DNA of 64,000 nt from Polyangia bacterium (GTDB lineage Bacteria > Myxococcota_A > Polyangia > Nannocystales > Nannocystaceae), in NCBI GenBank assembly GCA_030430565.1, contig JAUIKS010000007.1, positions 124,001 to 188,000 of the forward strand, written 5' to 3'. This document shows, one piece after another, positions 32,548-39,957 of this stretch. The first letter of the stretch is position 1. The number at the start of each line of letters is the position of its first letter. Both the position numbers and the translations under genes were made by a program. The notes beneath the pieces are model-generated. The model searched no databases, was not told where the DNA came from, and saw nothing but the letters and a program-made list of their open reading frames with translations.

Positions 32548-33513
32548 TCAGACGTCCTCCGGTTCAGGCTGGATCGCCATCACCGCGCTCACCGTGGTGT
32601 CGAGCTCGTCATCATCCGCCAGCAGGTCGCTGACGGCGACCCAGCCCGAGCGCCCGTCGAAGCAGATCAGCATCTCCGCGCAGCGGCGGACGTCGATCTC
32701 GCTGAGGCGGTAGGCGCCGTAGACCTCGCCGACGTGCTCTAGGTACCAGGACTTGCGCGACCCGTGGCGGGGGATGAGCTGGCGCAGGCGCTGGAGCTCC
32801 TCGCGGTACGCCTCGCGCTCCTCCGGGTCCCAGACGCCGTTTTGATTGGCGTCCCAGTGGGTCAAGACTCGGCAGTCTGTCTTGATGGCCTCGCGGGCCT
32901 CGGCGGCGTGCTCGATCTGCCGCGCGAGCTCGCCGAGCTGCTCCGCGGCCGCCTCGCGCCCGCGCGCGCGCAGAGCTTCTTGCTGACGGCGCAGACGGGC
33001 CAGGAGATGGGCCTCGCGCCAGCGCGAGGGCATGAGCCCGAGCTTGACGAGGATCCACGGCGTGAACCAGGAGGTCCCGGGCATCGGGATCGCGGTGTTG
33101 ACGGCGGCGATCAGGCCCGCCGGGAACACGCGCACGAGGTCCATGAGCTGCGAGCGGATCTTGTCGCGCTCCTCGGGGGTCAGTCGTCGCTCGCCGCGGA
33201 CGCGCGCGCCGATCAGCGACATCGCCTCGCGGCTCTCCTCGAGCTCGCCGACGAAGTGCCCCCACTGCCCGCGGATCACCTCGCTGGCCTTGACCGAGAG
33301 CCGCGTGACGAGGCCCGGCGGCCGCGAGATGACCTCGAGCTCGACCTGCAGCGCGCGCAGCTCGACGACCTCGACGCCCTCGCGCTCGAGCTGGTGGGTG
33401 AGGTCGACCAGCGATCGCAGCGCGCCGGAGGCCGACGGCGGCATCGCGCGCGTCGGGTCGGCCTGCTCGAGCCGTTCGATCTCGTCGGCGAGTTCGAGGA
33501 GCGTGACCTCCAC
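32548..33513 (-). CDS. LETM1-like protein with an EF-hand
   Basis: A 321-aa protein (GTG start at 33513 taken; nearby upstream GTGs possible). The central part LTPEERDKIRSQLMDLVRVFPAGLIAAVNTAIPMPGTSWFTPWILVKLGLMPSRW matches the LETM1 ribosome-binding-like domain. A canonical EF-hand loop follows at residues 221-232: DANQNGVWDPEE with Asp221, Asn223, Asn225, Asp229 and Glu232 at the ligand positions. LETM1 in mitochondria also carries an EF-hand and takes part in cation homeostasis. Helical N-terminus with coiled-coil tendency. Whether it inserts in a membrane is unclear: the hydrophobic segment (VFPAGLIAAVNTAIPMPGTSWFTPWILVKLGLM) is modest. Solitary gene. Confidence 0.7.
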   Translation of the reverse strand: MEVTLLELADEIERLEQADPTRAMPPSASGALRSLVDLTHQLEREGVEVVELRALQVELEVISRPPGLVTRLSVKASEVIRGQWGHFVGELEESREAMSLIGARVRGERRLTPEERDKIRSQLMDLVRVFPAGLIAAVNTAIPMPGTSWFTPWILVKLGLMPSRWREAHLLARLRRQQEALRARGREAAAEQLGELARQIEHAAEAREAIKTDCRVLTHWDANQNGVWDPEEREAYREELQRLRQLIPRHGSRKSWYLEHVGEVYGAYRLSEIDVRRCAEMLICFDGRSGWVAVSDLLADDDELDTTVSAVMAIQPEPEDV

Positions 33514-33599
33514 GGCGCCATCGTACACTACCGCGGGCGGGCGCGCGTGTGCGCGAAGAGGCAGGTCGATGACCCGCGCGCCGGGGCGATCGCGGCGCG

Positions 33600-34304
33600 T
33601 CAGAGCGGCGTGAGCGGGCTCCACGGGAACATCCCGCAGCCGCCCGCGCCGGGGTCGCTCGGGTCGGCGTCCGGGGCCGCCTCGGCGTCGGCCTGGCTCG
33701 GCGCGTCGAACACGACCTGGCAGAACCACAGCGCGTCGTCGCCGTCGTAGGTCCACTGGAACTTCGACCACTGCCCGGGGTTGAAGTCGTTCTGCTCGTC
33801 GTTCTGGGCGATCAGGGTGTCGAGCTCATTGTCGTACCACGCGATCGCGAACAGCGAGGGGTTCGAGCCCTCGTAGCTGATCGTCCACAGCGTGTCGGTG
33901 ATGTCGTGCTCGCCGAAGCCGTCGGTCCACTCGCCGGCGATCTCGAGGCCGGGCTCGCCGGTCGAGCCGCTGGTCGCGGTCTCGCTGGTCGTGGCGAAGG
34001 TGGTCGCGGAGGTGGTCTCGGTCGCGCCCTCGCTGGTGCTCGTCTCGCCCGTCTCGGTCTCGCCCGAGCTCGTAGTCGTAGTCATAGTCGCGGTCGTAGT
34101 CGGAGACGCGGTCGTCGAGGCGCCCGCGGTCGTGCTCGACGCGGAGGTGGTCGCGGCGGTCGCGGCGGAGGTGGTCGCGTTCGTGGTCTCGCTGCTGGTG
34201 TCGGTGTCGGAGCCGCTGTCGCCGCAGGACAGCGGCGCGACGGCGGCGATGAGCGTGAGCGTGAGCGTGAGCGCGGGCGAGGGCGTGCGGTCGTGACGAG
34301 TCAT
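33600..34304 (-). CDS. STG-linker lipoprotein of unknown function
   Basis: A 234-aa protein from ATG 34304. Lipobox APLSC, a Ser/Thr/Gly/Glu linker of about 90 residues, then an approximately 115-residue Trp-rich domain (GLEIAGEWTDGFGEHDITDTLWTISYEGSNPSLFAIAWYDNELDTLIAQND, KFQWTYDGDDALWFCQVVFDAPSQADAEAAPDADPSDPGAGGCGMFPW). The head looks like a beta-sandwich or lipocalin-like domain with two Cys; a similar Trp/Asp-rich domain occurs in other secreted myxobacterial lipoproteins. Function unknown. Confidence 0.75.
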   Translation of the reverse strand: MTRHDRTPSPALTLTLTLIAAVAPLSCGDSGSDTDTSSETTNATTSAATAATTSASSTTAGASTTASPTTTATMTTTTSSGETETGETSTSEGATETTSATTFATTSETATSGSTGEPGLEIAGEWTDGFGEHDITDTLWTISYEGSNPSLFAIAWYDNELDTLIAQNDEQNDFNPGQWSKFQWTYDGDDALWFCQVVFDAPSQADAEAAPDADPSDPGAGGCGMFPWSPLTPL

Positions 34305-34363
34305 GATCGCGGCGTGTGTAGCATCGTGACTCACCCCGTGGCGAACGCCGGGTTGTGATGAAT

Positions 34364-34379
34364 GTGTCTTTTTAGACAC
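34364..34379. promoter_or_regulatory. Perfect inverted repeat GTGTCT-N4-AGACAC upstream of lipoprotein gene (copy 4)
   Basis: Six-base perfect arms around TTTT, in an AT-rich patch about 60 bp upstream of the start at 34304. This placement fits a promoter-proximal operator; it is one of a group of related sites in the window. Confidence 0.4.
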
Positions 34380-34519
34380 GTCGACGGGGGCCTGGTCTTT
34401 CTCACGGCGCTGGCGCGATCGCGGCGCGCGATCGCGGCGCGCGGCGCGTGCTCGCGGACGTCCGCAGCGACCCGGTGCTCGCGCGCTGGGGCGGAGTGGT
34501 CGACGCGCTCAGCTCGGGG

Positions 34520-35095
34520 CTAGCCCTCGACGCAGGCGCAGGTCGGCTTGATCGACGCGGGTCGCCAGAAGCAGCCGCTGTAGCAGATCGGCTGCTCCGG
34601 CGAACTCTTCTCGTGGCACGAGTCGATGCAGTCGGCTTGGTCGACGGTCCACACGCCGTCGACGCAGGTCATGAACACGCCGACGTCGCCGGGCGCCGGC
34701 AGCTGGCCGTCGGGCACCTCGGGGCCGGTGCACGACTGCCGCACCGTGCAGCACGGGCCGCCGATCACGTCCCCCGGGCCGGGCGTGGTCTCGTCATCCG
34801 GGTTGTCGCACGGGGTGAGATCCTGCGCGTCCGTGTCGCTGTCGTAGGGTCCGCACACAGCGGAGGAGTCGGAGCCGCCGGCGGTCGTGTCGGTCGCGGC
34901 GCTGTCGGTCCCGCCGGTGTTGGCGTCGGTGTCGCTCGCGCTGGCCTCGGCGCTCGCGTCGCTCCCGGCGGTCGCGCCGGTCTCGCTCTCAGAGGTCGCG
35001 TCATCGCCGGTCGCGTCGTCCCCGGAGTCGCTGCAGGCGAGCGGAGCGGCGAGCGCGATGATCGCGTACGTGCACAACCAACGGAGACGTTCCAT
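34520..35095 (-). CDS. STG-linker lipoprotein with Cys-rich domain, unknown function
   Basis: A 191-aa protein from ATG 35095. Lipobox APLAC, an acidic Ser/Asp/Thr linker of 60 residues, then a compact Cys-rich domain (AVCGPYDSDTDAQDLTPCDNPDD, GGPCCTVRQSCTGPEVPDGQLPAPGDVGVFMTCVDGVWTVDQADCIDSCHEKSSPEQPICYSGCFWRP, CACVEG), about a dozen Cys suggesting five or six disulfides. No known family recognised. The two divergent lipoprotein genes flanking 35.1 kb are typical of this genome. Confidence 0.75.
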   Translation of the reverse strand: MERLRWLCTYAIIALAAPLACSDSGDDATGDDATSESETGATAGSDASAEASASDTDANTGGTDSAATDTTAGGSDSSAVCGPYDSDTDAQDLTPCDNPDDETTPGPGDVIGGPCCTVRQSCTGPEVPDGQLPAPGDVGVFMTCVDGVWTVDQADCIDSCHEKSSPEQPICYSGCFWRPASIKPTCACVEG

Positions 35096-35268
35096 GCGCC
35101 GCGAGTCTATCCTCAAAGCCCCAAAAATGCGCTGGCGTAGGCCCGCGCCTGGGCGCCGCGAAGCTCACGGGCCGCGCGGCCGCGGGCGGGCTCTCGCGCG
35201 CGCAGCGTGGCCCTGGGTACAGATCCGTGAACGCCGGGGACGCGCTCCCGCGCAGCCGGTGCGCTACT

Positions 35269-36954
35269 ATGCCGACACAGCTTGGCATGATGTTGATCGC
35301 GCAGAACCCGAGGATCCCGAACAACCGTCTGCACTGGGGTCGCGACCGCACGCTCGCGGTCGCGGTCGTCACCGCGCTCGCGATCGGCCCAACGGTCGCC
35401 TGCGGCGACTCCGGCGGCGAGGAGACCGACACGAGCGGCGAGAGCGAGAGTGATAGTGAGGGCGAGCCGGGCGTGTTCGAGTCCATCGAGCTCGCCTACG
35501 CGCCCAGCGAGACGAGCGTGCTCAGCGGCGCGCTGACCGTTCAGACAGACGAGCCGACGAGCCTGGTCTCGGTCGTCGTCGCGCCCGACGGCGACGGGCC
35601 GGCCTGGGAGGTCCCGGCGAGCGGGATCGCGAGCGCCGAGGACGGGCGCTCGCACGAGGTGATGATCCTCGGGCTCAAGCCCGCGCGCGGCTACTCGTTC
35701 ACGGTCACCGCGCGCCACGACGAGGGCGAGGGCCAGCCCGAGCGCTCGGCCGATCTGCCCTTCACGACAGCTCCCCTCCCCGAGGTGTTCCCGCCGGTGC
35801 AGTTCCACGGGAGCGACCCCGCGCGCATGCAGCCGGGCATCACCTTCCTCGACAGCACCTCGCGCGAGGGCTTCACGAGCACCGGCGGCTACCTGCTCGC
35901 GCTCGACGAGCTCGGGGAGGTCGTCTGGTACTACACCGCGCCCACCGTGCAGCAGCCCTGCGATATTCGGCGGCTGCAGAACGGCAACCTGCTGTTCCTG
36001 GGCTCCGAGGACAACGGCGTCGACACGATGGCGGTCGAGATCGACATGCTCGGTCGCGAGCTCGGTCGCTGGACCCGCGAGCAGACCGGCGTCATCGGGA
36101 TGCACGGCGACCTCTTCGAGATGCCGAGCGGGGACATCCTGACGGTCGGCGTCGAGCTGCGTCAGATCGGCGGCTACGCCAACGACGCCGTCTACGACGT
36201 CGCCGGCGAGAACATCATCGAGTTCTCTCGCGACGGCGCGATCACTCGAGAGACCAAGCTGCTCGACGTCCTCGACCCCTACCGCATCCCCTCGCAGGAC
36301 TTCCACAACGGCTTCTACAACGGGCTGTTCGGGCAGATGACCAAGGACTGGGCGCACGTCAACGCGGTGATCTACGACGCCAGCGACGACAGCTACGTGG
36401 TCTCGTCGCGGCACCAGGACATGGTGTTCAAGCTCGACCGGCAGTCGGGCGCGCTGGTCTGGGTGATCGGGCAGCCGCACTCCAGCAGCGACGCCGATGA
36501 CAGCTGGCCGTTCCTCGAGATGATCGGCGACGGGACGTTCCCGAACCACCAGCACTCGCCGCAGATGCTGCCCAGTGGCAACGTCATGATCTTCGACAAC
36601 AACAACAAGGGCCGGCGCTCGCGCGCCGTGGAGTACGCGCTCGACCTCGACGCGATGACCGTCGAGCAGGTCTGGGAGTTCACCGACCCCGACTACGACC
36701 CCGAGATCTTCTCGATCTTCATCGGCGACGCGGACGTGCAGGCGAACGGCAACGTGCTCGTCGACTTCGGCGCGACGCTGCTCGAGCCGGCGACCCTCGA
36801 CACCCGGGGCTCCTACGCCCACATCGTCGAGGTCGACCGGGCGACCGGCGACAAGGTCTTCGAGCTCGACATCCGCGGCGAGGAGGGCGACGACAAGCAG
36901 CGCCTGGTCTACCGCGCCGATCGTCAGCCCTCGCTGTACGCCGGCGCGGAGTAG
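35269..36954 (+). CDS. Arylsulfotransferase-like lipoprotein (ASST family)
   Basis: A 561-aa protein from ATG 35269 (GTG 35227 and ATG 35287 possible). Lipobox TVACGDS, acidic linker, a fibronectin-like beta-domain (ESIELAYAPSETSVLSGALTVQTDEPTSL, RGYSFTVTARHDEGEGQ), then a six-bladed propeller domain of arylsulfate sulfotransferase type, visible as FHNGFYNG, KDWAHVNAVIYDASDDSYVVSSRHQDMVFKLDRQSGALVWVIGQPHSS, FPNHQHSPQMLPSGNVMIFDNNN. The HVN and SSRHQD / HQHSPQ histidines are at positions expected of the ASST active site. Transfers sulfuryl groups between phenolic compounds by family; the true substrate is unknown. Confidence 0.85.
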   Translation: MPTQLGMMLIAQNPRIPNNRLHWGRDRTLAVAVVTALAIGPTVACGDSGGEETDTSGESESDSEGEPGVFESIELAYAPSETSVLSGALTVQTDEPTSLVSVVVAPDGDGPAWEVPASGIASAEDGRSHEVMILGLKPARGYSFTVTARHDEGEGQPERSADLPFTTAPLPEVFPPVQFHGSDPARMQPGITFLDSTSREGFTSTGGYLLALDELGEVVWYYTAPTVQQPCDIRRLQNGNLLFLGSEDNGVDTMAVEIDMLGRELGRWTREQTGVIGMHGDLFEMPSGDILTVGVELRQIGGYANDAVYDVAGENIIEFSRDGAITRETKLLDVLDPYRIPSQDFHNGFYNGLFGQMTKDWAHVNAVIYDASDDSYVVSSRHQDMVFKLDRQSGALVWVIGQPHSSSDADDSWPFLEMIGDGTFPNHQHSPQMLPSGNVMIFDNNNKGRRSRAVEYALDLDAMTVEQVWEFTDPDYDPEIFSIFIGDADVQANGNVLVDFGATLLEPATLDTRGSYAHIVEVDRATGDKVFELDIRGEEGDDKQRLVYRADRQPSLYAGAE

Positions 36955-36985
36955 CGTAGACTCGCGGGGCCACGGAGGCCAAGCC

Positions 36986-37444
36986 ATGCAGCGACGGTTG
37001 TTCTCGGGAGAGCAAGAGATTCAGAGCTGGAAGACGCTGACGGTGACGACGCACCGCGTGATCCTCTGGGCGTCCGTCGGCGGCGAGCAGTCGTCGACCT
37101 CGCTGATGCTCATGAAGATCGAGTGGACGCGGATCGCTCGCACGCACCAGCCGCTGCTGCTGCTGCTCGCGCTCCTGTTCTTGGTCGGCGGCTTGCTCTT
37201 CAGTCAGTTCGCGATGAACGCGCTGATCGTGCTGTTCGGCGCCGCGATCATCACGATGCTCGCGTACCTCGGCTCGCGCAAGATCGCGCTGCAGATCGGC
37301 GCGGGCGACGGCCGGATCGAGGTGGTGCTGGGCAGCGCGCAGGCGCTGCGAGACAGCGCGCGCGACTTCCTGGATATCGTCGACAGCGCGGCGGCGGCGG
37401 CCCAGCGCGGCCACGCGATTGTTCATCAAGGGGCGCGGACCTGA
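36986..37444 (+). CDS. Small membrane protein, PH-domain-like
   Basis: A 152-aa protein. An N-terminal beta segment (EEQEIQSWKTLTVTTHRVILWASVGGEQSSTSLMLMKIEWTRIARTHQ), similar to bacterial PH-like/DUF304 starts, flanks two adjacent transmembrane helices (PLLLLLALLFLVGGLLFSQF and ALIVLFGAAIITMLAYLGS), followed by a second soluble part (IALQIGAGDGRIEVVLGSAQALRDSARDFLDIVDSAA). Function unknown. Ends immediately upstream of a low-GC region. Confidence 0.7.
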   Translation: MQRRLFSGEQEIQSWKTLTVTTHRVILWASVGGEQSSTSLMLMKIEWTRIARTHQPLLLLLALLFLVGGLLFSQFAMNALIVLFGAAIITMLAYLGSRKIALQIGAGDGRIEVVLGSAQALRDSARDFLDIVDSAAAAAQRGHAIVHQGART

Positions 37445-37469
37445 GGCATCAAGCTGGTCAGAAATTTGT

Positions 37470-38462
37470 CTAGCCGTGGCTTCCACATGTGAGGCATTGG
37501 CCGGCAGAGCTAATCGCATCTCCTTTACAGCCGACTTTGCTGCAATTCGCTCTTTTTACTCTCGACTCTCGTCTGCATATTGGGCATTTAAGCAAATTTT
37601 TGGATTTCAATTGAGCCACTCGCGGAAATACTTCGTAGTACCGGAGTGCCTTTCTGTGAACTCGATTGATGCAAGTCGGACAGGAATAGAATCTGCCACC
37701 ATTTCGCTTATCGATGCTGAGGAATTGTAGAAGTGTCGAGGCGCCAAGATGTTCAATGAAAAAACGAAACTCTTTTGCGACCGAAAGGTGAGCTGCTTCC
37801 TGGTATATCTCAGGATCCCCGTATCGATAGTGCATCAGTCTTTCCGGAACGTAGTCAACGTCAAATGTAAAATGTGTTTGCAAAATGAAGAGTAGTAAAT
37901 CGGACGGCGTGAGCAGTTTTCGAGAAACGCCGTGTACTACACGGTTTCTTAGTCGTCGCGTCTTTTCATAAGATTGTAGGAAAGCGTTGCATAACGGAGG
38001 GGTGCAGAGTTTGTTGTACGCGTTGGGGAGGAGCGCTGCATCGAGTGTCTTGAGATCTTCGTAGTCGACATCGCCCGAGTTTCCGGCCTTCCACTTGTCG
38101 GGCGGCTCTGCAAGAATTGAGAACGGGCTTACTTCGACAAGTCTGCTCTTTATGAAGAATTCAGCCGACTGTTGGGATAGTGTTGTTGTAGTGCGGATTG
38201 CACGATCGACATAGGTGCGATCTGCTTTCCCAAATTTATTGTCGCCCATGGCGAGCAGCGTCCCGTCGGCATTGAAGCTGTATTCTTCGACGACTTCGTC
38301 TAGGTACTCGAGTATCTCGAAACTAGAGTCAATAGCGAGGTTTGAGAAGTCGATTGCCAGTTCTCGGAAGCTTGTTGATGACGGGGTATTGATTAGCATT
38401 GTTACTGGATTGGCGGCGAGTGCAGCAAATGAACGGTATGTGGCGATCGTGTCTGCCCTCAA
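37470..38462 (-). CDS. HEPN-like protein with a C-terminal zinc-finger region (putative defence/toxin protein)
   Basis: A 330-aa protein with a TTG start. A central RRLRNRVVHG (Arg172, Asn173, His177) matches the RNxxxH motif of HEPN domains, whose members are RNases or nucleotide-binding scaffolds in toxin-antitoxin and antiviral systems. The C-terminus has four pairs of cysteines, C261-x2-C264, C293-x2-C296, C307-x4-C312 and C323-x2-C326, suggesting two zinc ribbons for RNA/DNA or partner binding. The N-terminal 150 residues are unrecognised. It follows the XRE gene by about 50 bp on the same strand, the layout of a regulator-effector module. Activity is not proven. Confidence 0.6.
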   Translation of the reverse strand: MRADTIATYRSFAALAANPVTMLINTPSSTSFRELAIDFSNLAIDSSFEILEYLDEVVEEYSFNADGTLLAMGDNKFGKADRTYVDRAIRTTTTLSQQSAEFFIKSRLVEVSPFSILAEPPDKWKAGNSGDVDYEDLKTLDAALLPNAYNKLCTPPLCNAFLQSYEKTRRLRNRVVHGVSRKLLTPSDLLLFILQTHFTFDVDYVPERLMHYRYGDPEIYQEAAHLSVAKEFRFFIEHLGASTLLQFLSIDKRNGGRFYSCPTCINRVHRKALRYYEVFPRVAQLKSKNLLKCPICRRESRVKRANCSKVGCKGDAISSAGQCLTCGSHG

Positions 38463-38511
38463 TCGTAAATGCGATCATGAGGGCGGTGAGCCGAATGTGA
38501 TTATCTTATGC

Positions 38512-38742
38512 CTATTCTCGCCCGACTGTTCTTAGACGAACGCCATGTCCGCCGTTCTGAATGAAGTCGATGCCGGCCTCTTCAAATGTGGCGCGTAGTA
38601 CCTTGATCGTGGCCTTGTGCGGCCTGCGCCGGCCAGCCTCGAAGCTGTAGATCGCGGTACGGGAGATCTCCGACCGGGATGCGAGTTCATCGAGTGTCCA
38701 GCGGAGGAGTGCGCGCGCGGCTCGACACTGATCAGCGTTCAC
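38512..38742 (-). CDS. XRE-family helix-turn-helix regulator
   Basis: A 76-aa protein. The HTH (LDELASRSEISRTAIYSFEAGRRRPHKATIKVLRATFEEAGIDFIQNGGHGVRLR) has the LxxLA..(S)GIS.TAIY.(F)E.G(R).P form of XRE repressors, and the C-terminal GIDFI..G.GVRLR common in plasmid and defence modules. Upstream at 38821 is a perfect 17-bp palindrome, the probable autoregulatory site. Same operon as the HEPN gene. Confidence 0.88.
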   Translation of the reverse strand: MNADQCRAARALLRWTLDELASRSEISRTAIYSFEAGRRRPHKATIKVLRATFEEAGIDFIQNGGHGVRLRTVGRE

Positions 38743-38820
38743 AGCCGGAAGATATCACTCGCGCGAACTTGCTCGTCGGTTGCGCGCCAGCGACCTTATG
38801 AAGGATAAATTATGATTAAG

Positions 38821-38837
38821 CGGATAAAATTTATCCG
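38821..38837. promoter_or_regulatory. Perfect 17-bp palindrome between the XRE/HEPN operon and the divergent small genes
   Basis: CGGATAAA-A-TTTATCCG lies 79 bp upstream of the XRE start and 21 bp before the divergent gene at 38859, with a partial half-site GGATAAAT about 20 bp to the left at 38803. It could be the binding site of the XRE protein and control both directions. Confidence 0.7.
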
Positions 38838-38858
38838 ATTTTAAGCTAGGTTTGGGGT

Positions 38859-39143
38859 ATGTCCAACCTCCACACGGGCGTGCTCGAGATCCCGCTCGAC
38901 GCGCAAACCGCAACCTTCTCCCGCAGTAACGCCTGCCTCGCCCACGAGGTCGTCGCGCTCGCGTCAGGACGGCTCGTCATCTTCAGCCACGGGCGCGAGC
39001 TTCTCGCGCCCGCTGACGGTCACGAGATCAGCTTCCACGTCCCACTCAGTTCAACCGTCGGGGAGGTTTCGCTCCGATGCGAGGTCGAGACGGACCCGGA
39101 CGCGATGCAGCTCGCGATGGAGGCCCATCATGTCCATCCGTGA
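38859..39143 (+). CDS. Small orphan protein
   Basis: A 94-aa protein beginning 21 bp after the palindrome. Composition: MSNLHTGVLEIPLDAQTATFSRSNACLAHEV, VIFSHGRELLAPADGHEISFHVPLSSTVGEVSLRCEVETDPDAMQLAMEAHHVHP. Beta-rich, no family recognised. It overlaps the next gene by 14 bp in a different frame, suggesting translational coupling. Its GC is high, unlike the islet to its left. Confidence 0.5.
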   Translation: MSNLHTGVLEIPLDAQTATFSRSNACLAHEVVALASGRLVIFSHGRELLAPADGHEISFHVPLSSTVGEVSLRCEVETDPDAMQLAMEAHHVHP

Positions 39144-39453
39144 ACTCCCGGAGATTCTCCGCGCGCGTGTACGCGCGGCCTTGCGCCAGCGCTTTGGCGA
39201 CGACGCCGACATCGAGCCGTGGCTCTCGCGTTGGATGTGCTCGTGCGAGAGCAAGACCCAGTACGTTCGTTGCGAGCTCGAGCGAGTCCTCCCGCGGTCG
39301 GCCCACTGGCTGATCGGCTTTGTGGACGTCGAGGCGGTCGCGCGTGAGTGGTCGGATTGCTGCCGTGTTGTGTACGCGATCGACCCGCTCGATACCGTGC
39401 ATGTCTTCGCGGACAACTGCGCGCACGTGCTGGATCCGGGCGCGAAGAGGTGA
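39130..39453 (+). CDS. Small orphan protein, partner of the preceding gene
   Basis: A 107-aa protein. MSIRELPEILRARVRAALRQRFGDDADIEPWLSRWMCSCESKTQYVRCELERVLPRS and a beta end (WLIGFVDVEAVAREWSDCCRVVYAIDPLDTVHVFADNCAHVLDPG). Several Cys (CSC, C, CC, C). Coupled to the 38859 gene. Function unknown; the pair shares the palindrome with the XRE/HEPN operon. Confidence 0.5.
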   Translation: MSIRELPEILRARVRAALRQRFGDDADIEPWLSRWMCSCESKTQYVRCELERVLPRSAHWLIGFVDVEAVAREWSDCCRVVYAIDPLDTVHVFADNCAHVLDPGAKR

Positions 39454-39486
39454 GCCTCCGGCGCGGCAGCGGCTACGCTGCGTCTC

Positions 39487-39945
39487 GTGCCCGTCATCCA
39501 GCTCCGAACCACGATCGCGGCGCCTGTGGAGGCGGTGTTTGACGCGTGCCTCGATGTCGAGCTTCATCAGCGGTCGGCGCGGGGGACCGGCGAGCGCATC
39601 ATCGCGGGACGCACCACGGGGCAGATGACGCTCGGCGACACGGTGACCTGGTCGGCGCGTCACTTCGGGCTGCGCTGGACGATGACCGTCGCCATCGTCG
39701 AGTACGAGCGGCCGCGTTGGTTCGTCGACGAGATGGTCGAGGGCCCGTTCGCGTCGATGCGTCACGCGCACAGCTTTCGTCCGCAGCGCGGCGGCGCGAC
39801 GACGGTGATGGAGGATGAGTTCTCGTTCCGCGCGCCGCTCGGCCCGCTCGGGCGCCTCGCGGAGGTCATCGCGCTCACGCGCCACCTGACCCGCTTTCTC
39901 GCGCGGCGCAACGAGCACCTCAAGCGCGCGCTGGAGCGGCCGTGA
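39487..39945 (+). CDS. SRPBCC-fold (START-like) protein
   Basis: A 152-aa protein. Typical of small SRPBCC proteins: MPVIQLRTTIAAPVEAVFDACLDVELHQRSARGTGERIIAGRTTGQMTLGDTVTWSARHFGLRWTMTVAIVEYERPRWFVDEMVEGPFASMRHAHSF and a C-terminal long helix (LAEVIALTRHLTRFLARRNEHLKRAL). These proteins bind hydrophobic ligands. Substrate unknown. It lies a few bases from the converging 2OG oxygenase gene. Confidence 0.85.
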   Translation: MPVIQLRTTIAAPVEAVFDACLDVELHQRSARGTGERIIAGRTTGQMTLGDTVTWSARHFGLRWTMTVAIVEYERPRWFVDEMVEGPFASMRHAHSFRPQRGGATTVMEDEFSFRAPLGPLGRLAEVIALTRHLTRFLARRNEHLKRALERP

Positions 39946-39957
39946 GCGCGTCGGAGG

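Larger units (their letters stand above)
37445..38820. other. Low-GC genomic islet
   Basis: Visibly lower GC (roughly 45%) than its ~70% surroundings, with an abrupt left border at the end of the PH-like gene. It holds the HEPN/zinc-finger gene and most of its regulator gene. Codon use is full of A/T-ending codons. No integrase, tRNA or repeat was seen at its borders. A sign of horizontal acquisition. Confidence 0.75.
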
